Shown in pieces: positions 9,346 to 17,971 of a stretch of DNA of 64,000 bases (positions are counted from its first letter, which is position 1; the number at the start of each line of letters is the position of its first letter). The DNA is from Bog-159 sp963709155 (GTDB lineage: Bacteria; Acidobacteriota; Terriglobia; Bryobacterales; Bryobacteraceae): the NCBI GenBank assembly GCA_963709155.1, contig CAVPVD010000007.1:124001-188000 (forward strand). Direction: 5' to 3'. Made by a program: the position numbers and the translations under genes. The notes below the pieces were generated by a model. It was not told where the DNA came from. It was given only the letters and a program-made list of their open reading frames with translations, and searched no databases.

Positions 9346-10006
9346 AGCGGTATCGCACCAGCGTCCACAAAGCCTCCCAGCCATCGCGCGCGCGAATCTT
9401 CTTGCCCTCCGCGATGCCGCGCGCGTTGTAGCCGACCGGCACTTCATAAATGCGATAGCCCAGCCGCCGCGCTTTGGCGGTGACCTCCGGACAGAACTCG
9501 AAGCGGCGGCATGCCAGATGGATTTCGCGCAGCACTGGCGCGCGGAATGCCTTGTAGGCAGTGGCTTCGTCGGTCAGGTGCGCGCCGTAAAGCAGGTTCG
9601 CCGCCGCCGTCAGGATGCGGTTGGCCAGGCGGTTGCGCCAGGCCATCGTTACCCGCCGCCCTAGAAACCGGGACCCGTAAACGATGTCCGCCTGTCCCTT
9701 GACGATGGGTTCCAGCAGGCGCGCATAATCGTTGGGATCATATTCGAGATCGCCATCCTGAATCAGGATGATGTCGCCCGAAGCCAATTCGATCCCCGCG
9801 CGGATCGCCGATCCCTTGCCGGAGTGGTGAATGCGCCGATGCATGACGTCGCTAAGCATTTGCGAAGTTCCATCCGTGGATCCATCGTCGATGACCACAA
9901 TCTCTTTCTCGCAGCCTTCGAGTAACGGCGCGCGCCGCACCCGTTCCATCACCTGATGGAACGTCCGGAATTCGTTATAGACCGGAATGACGATCGAGAC
10001 CTTCAT
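9323..10006 (-). CDS. Glycosyltransferase family 2, dolichol-phosphate mannosyltransferase-like
   Basis: A 227-residue protein beginning MKVSIVIPVYNE. GT-A features are clear: 'VVIDDGSTDGTS', then 'GKGSAIRAGIELASGD', the acidic metal-binding 'IQDGDLEYDPNDY', and 'DEATAYKAFRAPVLREI' further on. These match DPM1-like enzymes that transfer a sugar from an NDP-sugar to polyprenyl phosphate. There is no C-terminal membrane segment. The start overlaps the stop of the upstream methyltransferase by four bases (ATGA), so the two are co-translated. The divergent GT-C-like membrane protein could use a polyprenyl-phosphate sugar made here (inference). Confidence 0.9.
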   Translation of the reverse strand: MKVSIVIPVYNEFRTFHQVMERVRRAPLLEGCEKEIVVIDDGSTDGTSQMLSDVMHRRIHHSGKGSAIRAGIELASGDIILIQDGDLEYDPNDYARLLEPIVKGQADIVYGSRFLGRRVTMAWRNRLANRILTAAANLLYGAHLTDEATAYKAFRAPVLREIHLACRRFEFCPEVTAKARRLGYRIYEVPVGYNARGIAEGKKIRARDGWEALWTLVRYRFTRRARL

Positions 10007-10707
10007 GGTTTCCGCAGTACGGCGAATAGCGACTGGCCGAAGGGCGGCGGCGCGATCCCTTCGACGCGTGACAGCCACGGGACGATGCAACGGTCGAAGA
10101 AACGGATTTGCGCCGCGGATTGCGCTCCCCGCCGCAAGACGTGCGCGTTGATCCACCATCCAAAAAAGCCGGCCGCATTCACATAGTGAAGCGTTTGGAT
10201 GGTCAGGCCGGTTACTTGTGCGAGCCTGGCCAGCGACTTGGGACTGTACCGCCGGTAATGCGCCAGGTTCCGGTCGATCGGGCCATAGAGCGACTGGAAC
10301 GCGGGCGCCAGCAGCACGACCGCGCCGTCCGGCGCCAGTACCGACGCCATGGCCGCCATCGCGCGCACATCGTCCTCGATATGCTCCAACACGTTCAGGC
10401 ACACGCAGGAATCCGGGCGATAACGCGCCAGATCCCCAAATTCCGCGCTGTCCGGCTCGCAAACGAAAGTATGCAAGTTGGGCCGGCCGGCATATCGCGC
10501 ACGCAGCCGTGCGATACACGCGGGATCGACATCCACAGCGACCACGGCCTCCCGGCCGAGCAACATACCGGTGAAATTGCCGATGCCGCAGCCCACTTCG
10601 ATCACCCGCCGCCCCAACCGCGGAGTCACCAGGCGCCCCTGCCAGGCAAAATAGTTCGCCGCCTGCGCCATGCGCTCCTGATCTGTTATGGTGTAGGACG
10701 CATGCAC
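10003..10707 (-). CDS. Class I SAM-dependent methyltransferase
   Basis: A 234-residue protein with motif I 'VIEVGCGIGNFTGML' (about 35-49), motif II acidic 'VAVDVDPA', and 'NVLEHIEDDVRAMAAM', typical of Methyltransf_11/12-type enzymes. A conserved 'HYRRYSP' phrase near the middle recurs in methyltransferases encoded beside GT2 genes in polysaccharide clusters. It overlaps the GT2 gene by four bases. Likely acts on a lipid or glycan intermediate, but the substrate is not readable. The 23-bp gap to the divergent GT-C-like gene contains both starts' upstream signals. Confidence 0.85.
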   Translation of the reverse strand: MHASYTITDQERMAQAANYFAWQGRLVTPRLGRRVIEVGCGIGNFTGMLLGREAVVAVDVDPACIARLRARYAGRPNLHTFVCEPDSAEFGDLARYRPDSCVCLNVLEHIEDDVRAMAAMASVLAPDGAVVLLAPAFQSLYGPIDRNLAHYRRYSPKSLARLAQVTGLTIQTLHYVNAAGFFGWWINAHVLRRGAQSAAQIRFFDRCIVPWLSRVEGIAPPPFGQSLFAVLRKP

Positions 10708-10730
10708 CGCCTCCTATTCTAAGAGACCGC

Positions 10731-12377
10731 ATGTTTCTCCCGCACCTGGCCCAGTCTTTTCTGCCGCTCACGAATCCGCTCGGAATGGGTGTGCCCGATC
10801 TGATCGCACTGGCTCTGGCCGCTCTGTTTCTGGCAGCCGCCCTGGTTTGGCGCCCGTGCTGGGAACCTTATGCGGCCCGTCTCGCGCAAAAGCCGCTATG
10901 GTCGATGCTGCTGCTGGCTGCCCTGCCGGTAGCCCTGCGGCTGCTCCTGCTGCCGCGCCATCCCGCGCCCGTGCCGGACATCTATGACGAATTCAGTCAT
11001 CTGCTGGTGGCGGATACATTACGGCATTTCCGCCTGGCGAATCCCCCGCATCCGTTCCATCGGTTCTTCGAGACTTTCTTCGTCTTGCAGGAGCCGACTT
11101 ACAGTTCGATCTATCCGATAGGACAGGGCGCCGCGCTGGCTCTGGGCTGGGTTGTCTTCGGCACTCCCTGGGCAGGCGTAATCCTGCCTGTGGCGGCACT
11201 TTGCGCCCTATGCTATTGGATGCTGCGCGCCTGGACCACGCCCGCTTGGGCGCTTGCCGGCGGCATGCTGGCCGTGATGGAGTTCGGCCCGCTCAACCAA
11301 TGGATGAACAGCTATTGGGGCGGCGCGCTACCGGCGGCCGCCGGATGCCTTGTCTTCGGCGCACTGCCCCGGTTGCGGCGCGCCCCGCGCCTTCGCGATG
11401 CCGTGCTGCTCGGCGCGGGCCTGGCGATCCACTTACTCACCCGCCCTTATGAGTCGATCTTTCTGCTGCTCGCGGTCCTCCTCTTTCTGCTGCCGGCATG
11501 GAGAACCGTCGTCAGACCCCTTGTGGCCGCGGCCTTGGTAACATTGCCGGCCATCGGCATCACGCTGCTGCAGAATAAACAAGTCACCGGCAGTTGGACG
11601 ACTCTGCCTTACACGCTCAGCCAATACCAATACGGCGTGCCCGCGGCACTTACCTTTCAGCCCGATCTGGTTCCGCACAGCGAACTGACTCGCGAACAGG
11701 AACTCGATTACAAAATGCAGCTCTCCTTTCGCGGCGAACACGCGGAAACCATCGGCAGTTATCTGCGGCGCCTGGCATATCGCATCCGCTACTATCCTTT
11801 CTTCTATATGCCGCCGCTCTACCTGGCGCTGCCGTTCTTCTTCCTGTCCCTGCGCGACCGCCGTTTTGTGGGGGTGATCGCTTGTCCGCTGATCTTTGCC
11901 CTGGGAATCAATTTCTTTCCGGCCTTTCAGTATCACTACATGGCCGCAGTCACTTGCCTGTTCGTTCTGATCGCAGCCACCGGCCTGCGGCAGCTCGGCC
12001 GATTCAATGCGCTTGCGGCCCGCGTAATCTTCCTCCTATGTATCGCGCAGTTTGCTCTCGAATACGCTCTCCAAGCACGCAGCCAGGACCCCTGGTCGCT
12101 GGCATTGCGGAATCCGGAGCGGCGGGTTTTCGTCAACCAGCAGCTCGCCCAGGCGCCCGGCCGGCAATTGGTCTTCGTGCGCTACTGGCCGCGCCATATC
12201 TTCCAGGATGAATGGGTCTACAACGCGGCGGATATCGACGCCGCGCGCGTAGTTTGGGCGCGCGATCTGGGCCCCGCCGAGAATAACGAACTGCGCCGCT
12301 ATTATCCCGGCCGCACCGTCTGGCTGCTGGAACCCGACGCGCGCCCTCCCCGGCTGACGCCCTATCCGGCCGAGTGA
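10731..12377 (+). CDS. Polytopic membrane glycosyltransferase-like protein (GT-C / PMT type)
   Basis: A 548-residue protein with about ten hydrophobic spans and a C-terminal soluble tail of about 110 residues. After the second span it has 'PDIYDEFSHLLVADTL', the acidic D-E loop placement expected for GT-C enzymes that use polyprenyl-phosphate sugars. Later 'LTRPYESIFLLLAVLL' and 'FQYHYMAAVTCLFVLIA' are spans with conserved His/Tyr. It is divergent from the methyltransferase/GT2 pair and ends four bases before the convergent kinase. I infer a role in surface glycan or lipid glycosylation; no specific family name is certain. Confidence 0.65.
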   Translation: MFLPHLAQSFLPLTNPLGMGVPDLIALALAALFLAAALVWRPCWEPYAARLAQKPLWSMLLLAALPVALRLLLLPRHPAPVPDIYDEFSHLLVADTLRHFRLANPPHPFHRFFETFFVLQEPTYSSIYPIGQGAALALGWVVFGTPWAGVILPVAALCALCYWMLRAWTTPAWALAGGMLAVMEFGPLNQWMNSYWGGALPAAAGCLVFGALPRLRRAPRLRDAVLLGAGLAIHLLTRPYESIFLLLAVLLFLLPAWRTVVRPLVAAALVTLPAIGITLLQNKQVTGSWTTLPYTLSQYQYGVPAALTFQPDLVPHSELTREQELDYKMQLSFRGEHAETIGSYLRRLAYRIRYYPFFYMPPLYLALPFFFLSLRDRRFVGVIACPLIFALGINFFPAFQYHYMAAVTCLFVLIAATGLRQLGRFNALAARVIFLLCIAQFALEYALQARSQDPWSLALRNPERRVFVNQQLAQAPGRQLVFVRYWPRHIFQDEWVYNAADIDAARVVWARDLGPAENNELRRYYPGRTVWLLEPDARPPRLTPYPAE

Positions 12378-12381
12378 AGCC

Positions 12382-15087
12382 CTATAACTCCCCGTCTCCG
12401 AACAGCGGCCGCCCCCCCAGCGATGTATGAAATGCGAAGGCCGCCATGGCCGCCACGCTGAGCAGCGCAAACAGTGAGGCTCCCGCATACCAGACCGAGA
12501 AATCCGTGGTGAGCGGAAACATCACCATCAGCTCGAAGACGAAAGAGGACGCGAGCAGCGCCACCAGGCCGAAACGAAGCATGACGAAGACCAGCAGGCC
12601 AGTCTGTACCGCGGCAAAAAGCGCCCCCAGAACAGGCAATGCCGTGGTACCCAGCCAGTTCAAAATCACATAGATCAGGACGAATGCGCCAGCCGCTAGC
12701 CAGTCGCGGCGCATGACTACGCGTAAGATAAAAATCAACACAAACCAGACCAGGGCCAGCACTACGCAATTCGGAATCAGCGTCAGAAAAGTGGCCACGG
12801 CCCCGCTAAACCCCAGCAGCGAGAGGGGGTAAACCGTGACGTTTGGCATGGAACCAGACCGCAAGAGGATCAGATCGTGAAGTTTCGGCGCCAGCGCCGC
12901 GGCGGTTCCGAACGCCAGCCCCACCAGCACATCCCGCCCCACCAACGGATCGCGAATGCCGCCAGCCAGCAGCCGATTCCACGCGATCATGCTGTGCGGC
13001 CATCGCCGCCGCGCGATCGGCTCCACAGCCATGTACAGGACCCAAACGGCCGCGGCCAGCAGCAGCGCGAAACTCAAGGCGCCGAAGAAAAGCGCCAGTT
13101 CCCGAAAGCTGGCCACGTGCGAACCGCCGAAAACCCAGATCAACATGTAGACCGCTGCCGTGAAGCCCGCCAACCGCATGGCTCCCCGCCGGTCGCCGCG
13201 CCCCCGCCGCGTATTGTGGCGCGCCAGCATACCGGCCGCCGTGAGCAGCAGCCCAGCCAGCACCAGGACCGTAAACGCGACCGCCTTCATACTTGCGTCA
13301 GTCATAAAACGCTGCATTCGTTCCGGACGGGTCCACGGCCCCACGATCTGGAAGTAGGTGGGCTTTCCGCGCCAGGCGGCGGCCTCCACCCGTACCTGGC
13401 TGGGCGGTCCGCTGGTCAAAACGCCGGTCCACGCGGCGCGCGCGTCGCAAATACCCAGCGGCGTCCATTGCGGCGTGGCCACCGCAAAGCGCGACATATC
13501 CAGACCCGCCGCATCGAACAACCGCTTCCAATCGGGCGGCGGAACCTCGCCGGATGAGGTATCCACCTGCGGCGGCATGGCGTCGAATTCGACCAGCCGG
13601 CCTTGCGGATCGAGCGTCACCGAGACCATGCCTGAGACGATGGGCGGCGGATCGTCCGGGTCCACCGTGCCCAGCCCAAACGCGCCCGGCTCCAGCGGCC
13701 GCGGGCTCTCGCGATACCAGAAAGCCATCGGCGGCGGCTGCGCGTCCCCCAAGCGGTGCTCCCAGCGGCTCGGCGATTTGTCGCTGCGCTCGACGTACTG
13801 CAGGTAATCGATATCGTAAGTAAAACCGTGCGCCATGCCGGCCGGTTTCGCCGTGTATCCCAGCGCGCGGGCAAGATCGCGGCTCTTTTCCACCAGTACT
13901 TCGGGCGGGTGATCCATGGCCACCCTGCCGATCAACTGCACGCGCGGCGCGATCGCCACAATCGCCACCAGGCCGGCCATGGTCGCGGCCAGGCAAGCCA
14001 CGCCCAGCGCCGGCCGAATTCCCACGTCCTGTCCCGCCGCGGCCACCAGATCGGGCGACGGCGTATCGCCCGCGGCCAGCGCCGCCGCCAGCGGATCTCC
14101 ACCCGGCAGTCCGGCGGCCACGGCCAGCGCGGTAGCGGGACGCTGCCGTGGGTCCGCCGCCAGGCAGCGTTGGATCACGCGCTCCACGGCCGGGTCTACA
14201 TCTTTCACCACGGTGGTCAGGCTGGCCGGCGTGGATTGCTGCTGCAGCCGGATCATCTCCGCCAGCGTGCCCGCCTCAAATGGCCGCTTGCCCGCGAACA
14301 TCTCGTACAGCACCAGCCCGAGCGAATAGATATCGCTGCGCGCGGTCACTTCCGTGCCGGCCAATTGCTCCGGCGCCATGTAGGCCGGCGTGCCTTCGCG
14401 CGCCTGCGCTTCACGCAGTTCACCGGTGACCGCGGCCAGGCCGAAATCGGTGATAAAGACATGGCCCTGGCTGTCGACCATGATGTTCGACGGCTTGAGG
14501 TCGCGATGCAGCACGCCCTTGTCGTGCGCCGCCGCAAGGCCTGCGCAGATGCGCCGCGCAAACTCCAGCGCCTTGTCGGCGGGCAGGCGGCCGATGCGGC
14601 GCAGCAGCGATCCCAGATCCTCGCCGTCGATGTATTCCATCGAAATATACGGCTGGCCGTTCACCTCGCCCAGATCGTAGACCCGGCAGACATTGGGATG
14701 CGAGACCTGGCGCGCGATACGTACCTCGTTGTGGAAGCGCGTCAGCATCGCGGTATCCCGCGCCATGGATTCGGGCAGGAACTTCAGCGCCACCGGCTGG
14801 TCCAGCGTGAGGTCGTTGGCCCGGTACACTTCGCCCATGCCGCCTTTGCCGAGCAATCCGATGATCTGGTAGCGGCCGGTCACCAGCACGCCTGCGGCGA
14901 AGCGTCCCTCGCTTGACGAGACCCGCGCCGGAACGGCCGCGGCGCGCGATTCCCCGCCGCCCAAGCGGGGCGTCGAAGCCATTGGGATCACCGCCGTTTC
15001 GGAGTTATCCACCACCGGATTGCCGCAGGCCTGGCAGAACCGGCTGGTATCTGGAATCTCTGAAGCGCAGGACATGCAGCGGGTCAT
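12382..15087 (-). CDS. Membrane Ser/Thr protein kinase with N-terminal zinc ribbon
   Basis: A 901-residue protein from the ATG at 15087. A zinc ribbon with Cys4, Cys7, Cys18 and Cys21 opens the protein. The Hanks-type kinase domain starts about residue 73: glycine loop 'GLLGKGGMGEVY', Lys102 in 'VALKFL', catalytic 'HRDLKPSN' (Asp196), DFG at 214-216 and 'GTPAYMAPEQL'. All catalytic residues are present. A single span near 390-410 is followed by a periplasmic-looking region and then a cluster of about eight C-terminal spans. This architecture is typical of large acidobacterial kinases. Ligand and phosphorylation targets are unknown. It converges on the GT-C-like gene with a four-base gap. Confidence 0.93.
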   Translation of the reverse strand: MTRCMSCASEIPDTSRFCQACGNPVVDNSETAVIPMASTPRLGGGESRAAAVPARVSSSEGRFAAGVLVTGRYQIIGLLGKGGMGEVYRANDLTLDQPVALKFLPESMARDTAMLTRFHNEVRIARQVSHPNVCRVYDLGEVNGQPYISMEYIDGEDLGSLLRRIGRLPADKALEFARRICAGLAAAHDKGVLHRDLKPSNIMVDSQGHVFITDFGLAAVTGELREAQAREGTPAYMAPEQLAGTEVTARSDIYSLGLVLYEMFAGKRPFEAGTLAEMIRLQQQSTPASLTTVVKDVDPAVERVIQRCLAADPRQRPATALAVAAGLPGGDPLAAALAAGDTPSPDLVAAAGQDVGIRPALGVACLAATMAGLVAIVAIAPRVQLIGRVAMDHPPEVLVEKSRDLARALGYTAKPAGMAHGFTYDIDYLQYVERSDKSPSRWEHRLGDAQPPPMAFWYRESPRPLEPGAFGLGTVDPDDPPPIVSGMVSVTLDPQGRLVEFDAMPPQVDTSSGEVPPPDWKRLFDAAGLDMSRFAVATPQWTPLGICDARAAWTGVLTSGPPSQVRVEAAAWRGKPTYFQIVGPWTRPERMQRFMTDASMKAVAFTVLVLAGLLLTAAGMLARHNTRRGRGDRRGAMRLAGFTAAVYMLIWVFGGSHVASFRELALFFGALSFALLLAAAVWVLYMAVEPIARRRWPHSMIAWNRLLAGGIRDPLVGRDVLVGLAFGTAAALAPKLHDLILLRSGSMPNVTVYPLSLLGFSGAVATFLTLIPNCVVLALVWFVLIFILRVVMRRDWLAAGAFVLIYVILNWLGTTALPVLGALFAAVQTGLLVFVMLRFGLVALLASSFVFELMVMFPLTTDFSVWYAGASLFALLSVAAMAAFAFHTSLGGRPLFGDGEL

Positions 15088-15243
15088 CGCGGTTATCTTG
15101 CTACTGTAGCATCCACGCCCGGCGGGGCGCTCCGGCGGGACGCTTCTATCCGCGACTACTCTCCGTTCCCGCTCGTCACGACGCACAGACCTTTCCTGGC
15201 TCTTGGCGATGCGCGATCTCGTTACATAGGAGAGTGATTATGC

Positions 15244-15272
15244 TTGACAAACGGCGCGGTTCGGATAATGAT
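15244..15272 (+). promoter_or_regulatory. Possible sigma-70-like promoter
   Basis: A perfect TTGACA at 15244-15249 is followed, 17 bases later, by AATGAT; a GATAAT at a shorter spacing is also present. It points at the small plus-strand frame beginning near 15295. Such strings are rarer in this GC-rich DNA than elsewhere, but the evidence is weak and the downstream frame may not be a real gene. Confidence 0.25.
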
Positions 15273-15294
15273 ATCCCCTGCTATTTAATGCGCT

Positions 15295-15537
15295 TTGGCA
15301 ACCAATCACGACGCCGGCAGCAATCCCGGCGTCTGCACCGTCAATGCCGGTGGCGAGGCGACCTCCTGCAATCCGCTTCTGCTTACAATCCGGAACACGC
15401 TGCCGAACACCAGCACGTTCCCCTGCTCGGGACAGGCCGTGCCCTACTCCACCGCAGAGTACACCGACGCAGGCGGGCTGATGGGACCGTATGTGCCGCA
15501 GGTAGACTATGTGGACGCGCGAGCCACGCCCGCGTAA
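15295..15537 (+). CDS. Small hypothetical protein, possibly a fragment
   Basis: An 80-residue frame with a TTG start and four Cys ('PGVCTVNAGGEATSCNP', 'TFPCSGQAV'). The composition (Asn, Thr, Gly, Pro) is that of an extracytoplasmic protein, but no signal peptide is seen, so this may be the middle or end of a larger secreted protein brought here by rearrangement. Its 3' end overlaps the truncated GloVer remnant on the other strand, consistent with a breakpoint near 15510-15540. The rest of the 15088-15506 interval holds no recognisable gene. Confidence 0.3.
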   Translation: MATNHDAGSNPGVCTVNAGGEATSCNPLLLTIRNTLPNTSTFPCSGQAVPYSTAEYTDAGGLMGPYVPQVDYVDARATPA

Positions 15538-16000
15538 GGGTTGCCGCCGTCCGATCCGCCGGTGAAGGTATAGAGGACGGTCTCCTGCCCGGACGCCGTC
15601 AGCTTGTAGACTACGCCCTTGCCCGAAGCGCCGCCGTTGAATGTGGTCCCGTAGAAGTTGCCGGCGGAATCGAGAACCAGTCCGGCATACGGGCCGTTGC
15701 CGTCGGCACCGCCCTGGAAGCTGTACAGCACCTTGTATATGCCGGCCGCTTCCAGTTCGAAGACCGTGCCTGAGTTGTACGCGCCGCCCTGGTACGTGGT
15801 GCCGTACAGATTGCCGGCGGAATCGCGGATCGGGGAGCCGTAGGGTTCGCGCCGTTGGGGAAGTTGCCGAAGGTGTGCAATACGGTCTCCGTGGCCGTCT
15901 GCGCCTGCGCGGTTGCAACCGCCGCGAATGCCAGCCATGCCAGCCCGGCCCGCCGCCCGGGGAGCCAGGAGGCTTGGTGGGTAATTTGCCCGATTCGCAT
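15507..16000 (-). pseudogene. GloVer-repeat secreted protein, frameshifted and truncated
   Basis: The start at 16000 has a strong AAGGAG site and a signal peptide ('AGLAWLAFAAVATAQAQ'). The mature part begins 'TETVLHTFGNFPNGANP' and should continue 'YGSPIRDSAGNLYGTTY', but that continuation lies in another frame: one C appears to be missing in the CCC run around 15840. Two to three repeats of the type 'DSAGNLYGTT.GG......VYKL..G.E.VLY.F' follow, the choice-anchored GloVer pattern of secreted beta-propeller-like proteins. The repeats stop abruptly after 'GGNPYAGVARA', whereas intact relatives have many more. So there is one indel (which could be a sequencing error) and one 3' truncation. Confidence 0.75.
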
Positions 16001-16203
16001 GTCAAACTCCTTATACGCTGCGCCGGCTCGGGAGCCGCTGCCCATTATGCTATCACGCAGCCCGCTTGTAATCTTGCAGAAGCACCTGCGCACAACACAA
16101 ACGGGCTGTTTCGGCGGCGGGGTCTGGTGGGCTGAGTGCCCCGGCGTGCCGCCCCAAAGTACCGGCCTGATCGCGGACCGCTGAAAGCTGATAGCTTGTT
16201 TGC

Positions 16204-17016
16204 ATGGTCGAACAGCTACGCCCCGGCGTCTCCGCCAAAAACGCCCGCGTCTGCCTCTTCGATTTCGATGGCACCCTCTCGCTGATCCGCTCCGGCTGGA
16301 TGGACGTCATGGTTGCCATGATGGTCGAAATCCTGCTCGACCTCCACACCGGCGAATCCGAAAGCGAGTTGCGCGCCGTGGTCGAAGACTTCATCTGGCG
16401 GCTCACCGGCAAGCAGACCATGTACCAGATGATCGCGTTCGCCGCTGAAATCTCCGCGCGGGGCGGCGCGCCCCTCGATCCCCTCGCCTATAAGAAGATG
16501 TATCTGGATCGCCTGCACGCGCGCATTCACGATCGTCTGGAAGAACTGCGGCGCGGGCAGGTTTCGCCCGACAAGTACCTGGTGCCCGGAGCGCGCGCGC
16601 TGATCGAAGCTCTCGGCGAGCGCGGGCTGCGCCTCTATCTGGCCAGCGGCACCGACCAGCCCTACATGCGCGAAGAGGCCGCGCTGCTGGATGTGGCGCG
16701 CTACTTCGAGGGCCGCGTCTACGGCGCGCTCGACGACTACCGGAGTTTCTCCAAGAAGATCCTGATCGAGCGCCTGATCGCCGCCTCCGAATTCGCCGGC
16801 CCCGAATTCCTGGGCTTTGGCGACGGCTACGTGGAAATCGAGAACATCAAGGAAGTCGGCGGCGTAGCGGTAGGCGTGGCCACGGCCGAGCCGGAATGCC
16901 GCGCGGTCGACCCGTGGAAGCGGGAGCGGCTGGCCGGCGTGGGCGCCGACTTCATCATCCCCAACTTCCTCTGCCGCGCCGAACTGCTGGCCGCCCTATT
17001 TCCCAATGGACAGTAA
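16204..17016 (+). CDS. HAD-superfamily hydrolase (sugar-phosphate phosphatase-like)
   Basis: A 270-residue HAD protein. Motif I is 'LFDFDGTLSL' with Asp20 and Asp22; motif II is probably 'LYLASGTD' (Ser/Thr), the Lys is in 'SFSKKILIERL', and motif III is 'FLGFGDGYVEIENIKEVGG'. A helical cap of about 100 residues follows motif I, as in subfamily I phosphatases. It is the first gene of a four-gene unit and overlaps the next gene by 11 bases. With PfkB and ROK kinases downstream, the substrate is likely a phosphorylated sugar or polyol (inference). Confidence 0.85.
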   Translation: MVEQLRPGVSAKNARVCLFDFDGTLSLIRSGWMDVMVAMMVEILLDLHTGESESELRAVVEDFIWRLTGKQTMYQMIAFAAEISARGGAPLDPLAYKKMYLDRLHARIHDRLEELRRGQVSPDKYLVPGARALIEALGERGLRLYLASGTDQPYMREEAALLDVARYFEGRVYGALDDYRSFSKKILIERLIAASEFAGPEFLGFGDGYVEIENIKEVGGVAVGVATAEPECRAVDPWKRERLAGVGADFIIPNFLCRAELLAALFPNGQ

Positions 17017-17971
17017 ATATCCACTCTTCGACCGTTCCCGCCTGCGCGTGCAGCCGCTCTCCATGCGTGCCAGCGATCTGGCGGCGGCGCACTGGCTGGC
17101 GCTCGATGAAACCGGCGCGCCCTACGCGCATCCCGATCTGCCCGCAGTCGCCGCCCGCGTGGCGGCCGCAAGAACGCGCGGAACGGCCCGCGTTCTGATG
17201 ATGGGCGCGCACGTTCTCCGCGCCGGCGTGAGCCGCCAGATCATCGACCTGGTGGAGCGCGGCTTCCTCGATCACATCGCCATGAATGGCGCGGGCATGA
17301 TCCACGATTACGAACTGGCGCGCATCGGCGCCACTACCGAGAGCGTGGCACGCTACATCCGCACCGGCGAATTCGGACTCTGGCGCGAAACGGGCGAACT
17401 GAACGAGTGGGCGCGGGAAGCCGCCGGCGAAGGCCTGGGACTGGGCGAAAACGCCGGACGCCGCATCGCCGGAAGCGATTATCCGCATCGCGATCTCAGC
17501 GTGCTGGCGGCCGCCTGGCGCGCGAACGTGCCGGTGACCGTACACGTGGGCATCGGCTACGACATCCTGCACGAGCATCCCAATTGCGATGGCGCGGCCT
17601 TCGGCGCGGCCAGCTACCGCGACTTCCTGATCTTCGCGCACACCATCGAGCGGCTGGAAGGCGGCGTATTGCTGAGCTTCGGCTCGGCCATCATGGCGCC
17701 CGAAGTCTATCTGAAGGCGCTGGCCATGGCGCGCAACGTGGCGGGGCAGGAAGGCCGCGCCATCCGCGACTTCGCCACGGCGGTCTTCGACCTGGTGCCC
17801 ATCCACGGCGACATTCATTCCGAATTGCCCAAGAGCGATCCCGGCTACTATTTCCGGCCGCACAAAACGCTGCTGGTGCGCACGGTGGCCGATGGCGGCG
17901 CCAGCTTCTACTTCAGCGGCGATCATCGCGCCACGTTCCCGGCGCTGCGCCGCGCGATTCTCGAACAATGA
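17006..17971 (+). CDS. Deoxyhypusine-synthase-like protein lacking the catalytic Lys motif
   Basis: A 321-residue protein. The stretch from 'LMMGAHVLRAGVSRQIIDLV' through 'FLDHIAMNGAGMIHDYELA' and 'GEFGLW...ELNE...GLGLGENAGRRI' parallels the deoxyhypusine synthase order (G...N.ISSG.R..I..LV, then VDV.VTTAGG.E.D, then GEF, then GN). Later 'SVLAAAWRANVPVTVHVGIG' and 'DFLIFAHTIERLEGGVLLSFG' match its second half. However, the GGG..KHH active-site loop is replaced by 'SFGSAIMAPEVYLKAL', so the amidine-forming Lys is not where it should be. It overlaps the HAD gene by 11 bases and the PfkB gene by four. Function is unknown; a sugar-linked NAD-fold role is inferred from context. Confidence 0.55.
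   Translation: MDSKYPLFDRSRLRVQPLSMRASDLAAAHWLALDETGAPYAHPDLPAVAARVAAARTRGTARVLMMGAHVLRAGVSRQIIDLVERGFLDHIAMNGAGMIHDYELARIGATTESVARYIRTGEFGLWRETGELNEWAREAAGEGLGLGENAGRRIAGSDYPHRDLSVLAAAWRANVPVTVHVGIGYDILHEHPNCDGAAFGAASYRDFLIFAHTIERLEGGVLLSFGSAIMAPEVYLKALAMARNVAGQEGRAIRDFATAVFDLVPIHGDIHSELPKSDPGYYFRPHKTLLVRTVADGGASFYFSGDHRATFPALRRAILEQ

Noticed and set aside
9323..10771. GT2 gene extended upstream into a 482-residue protein
   Set aside because: The extra N-terminal part is the out-of-frame shadow of the overlapping methyltransferase; MKVSIVIP at 10006 is the real family start.
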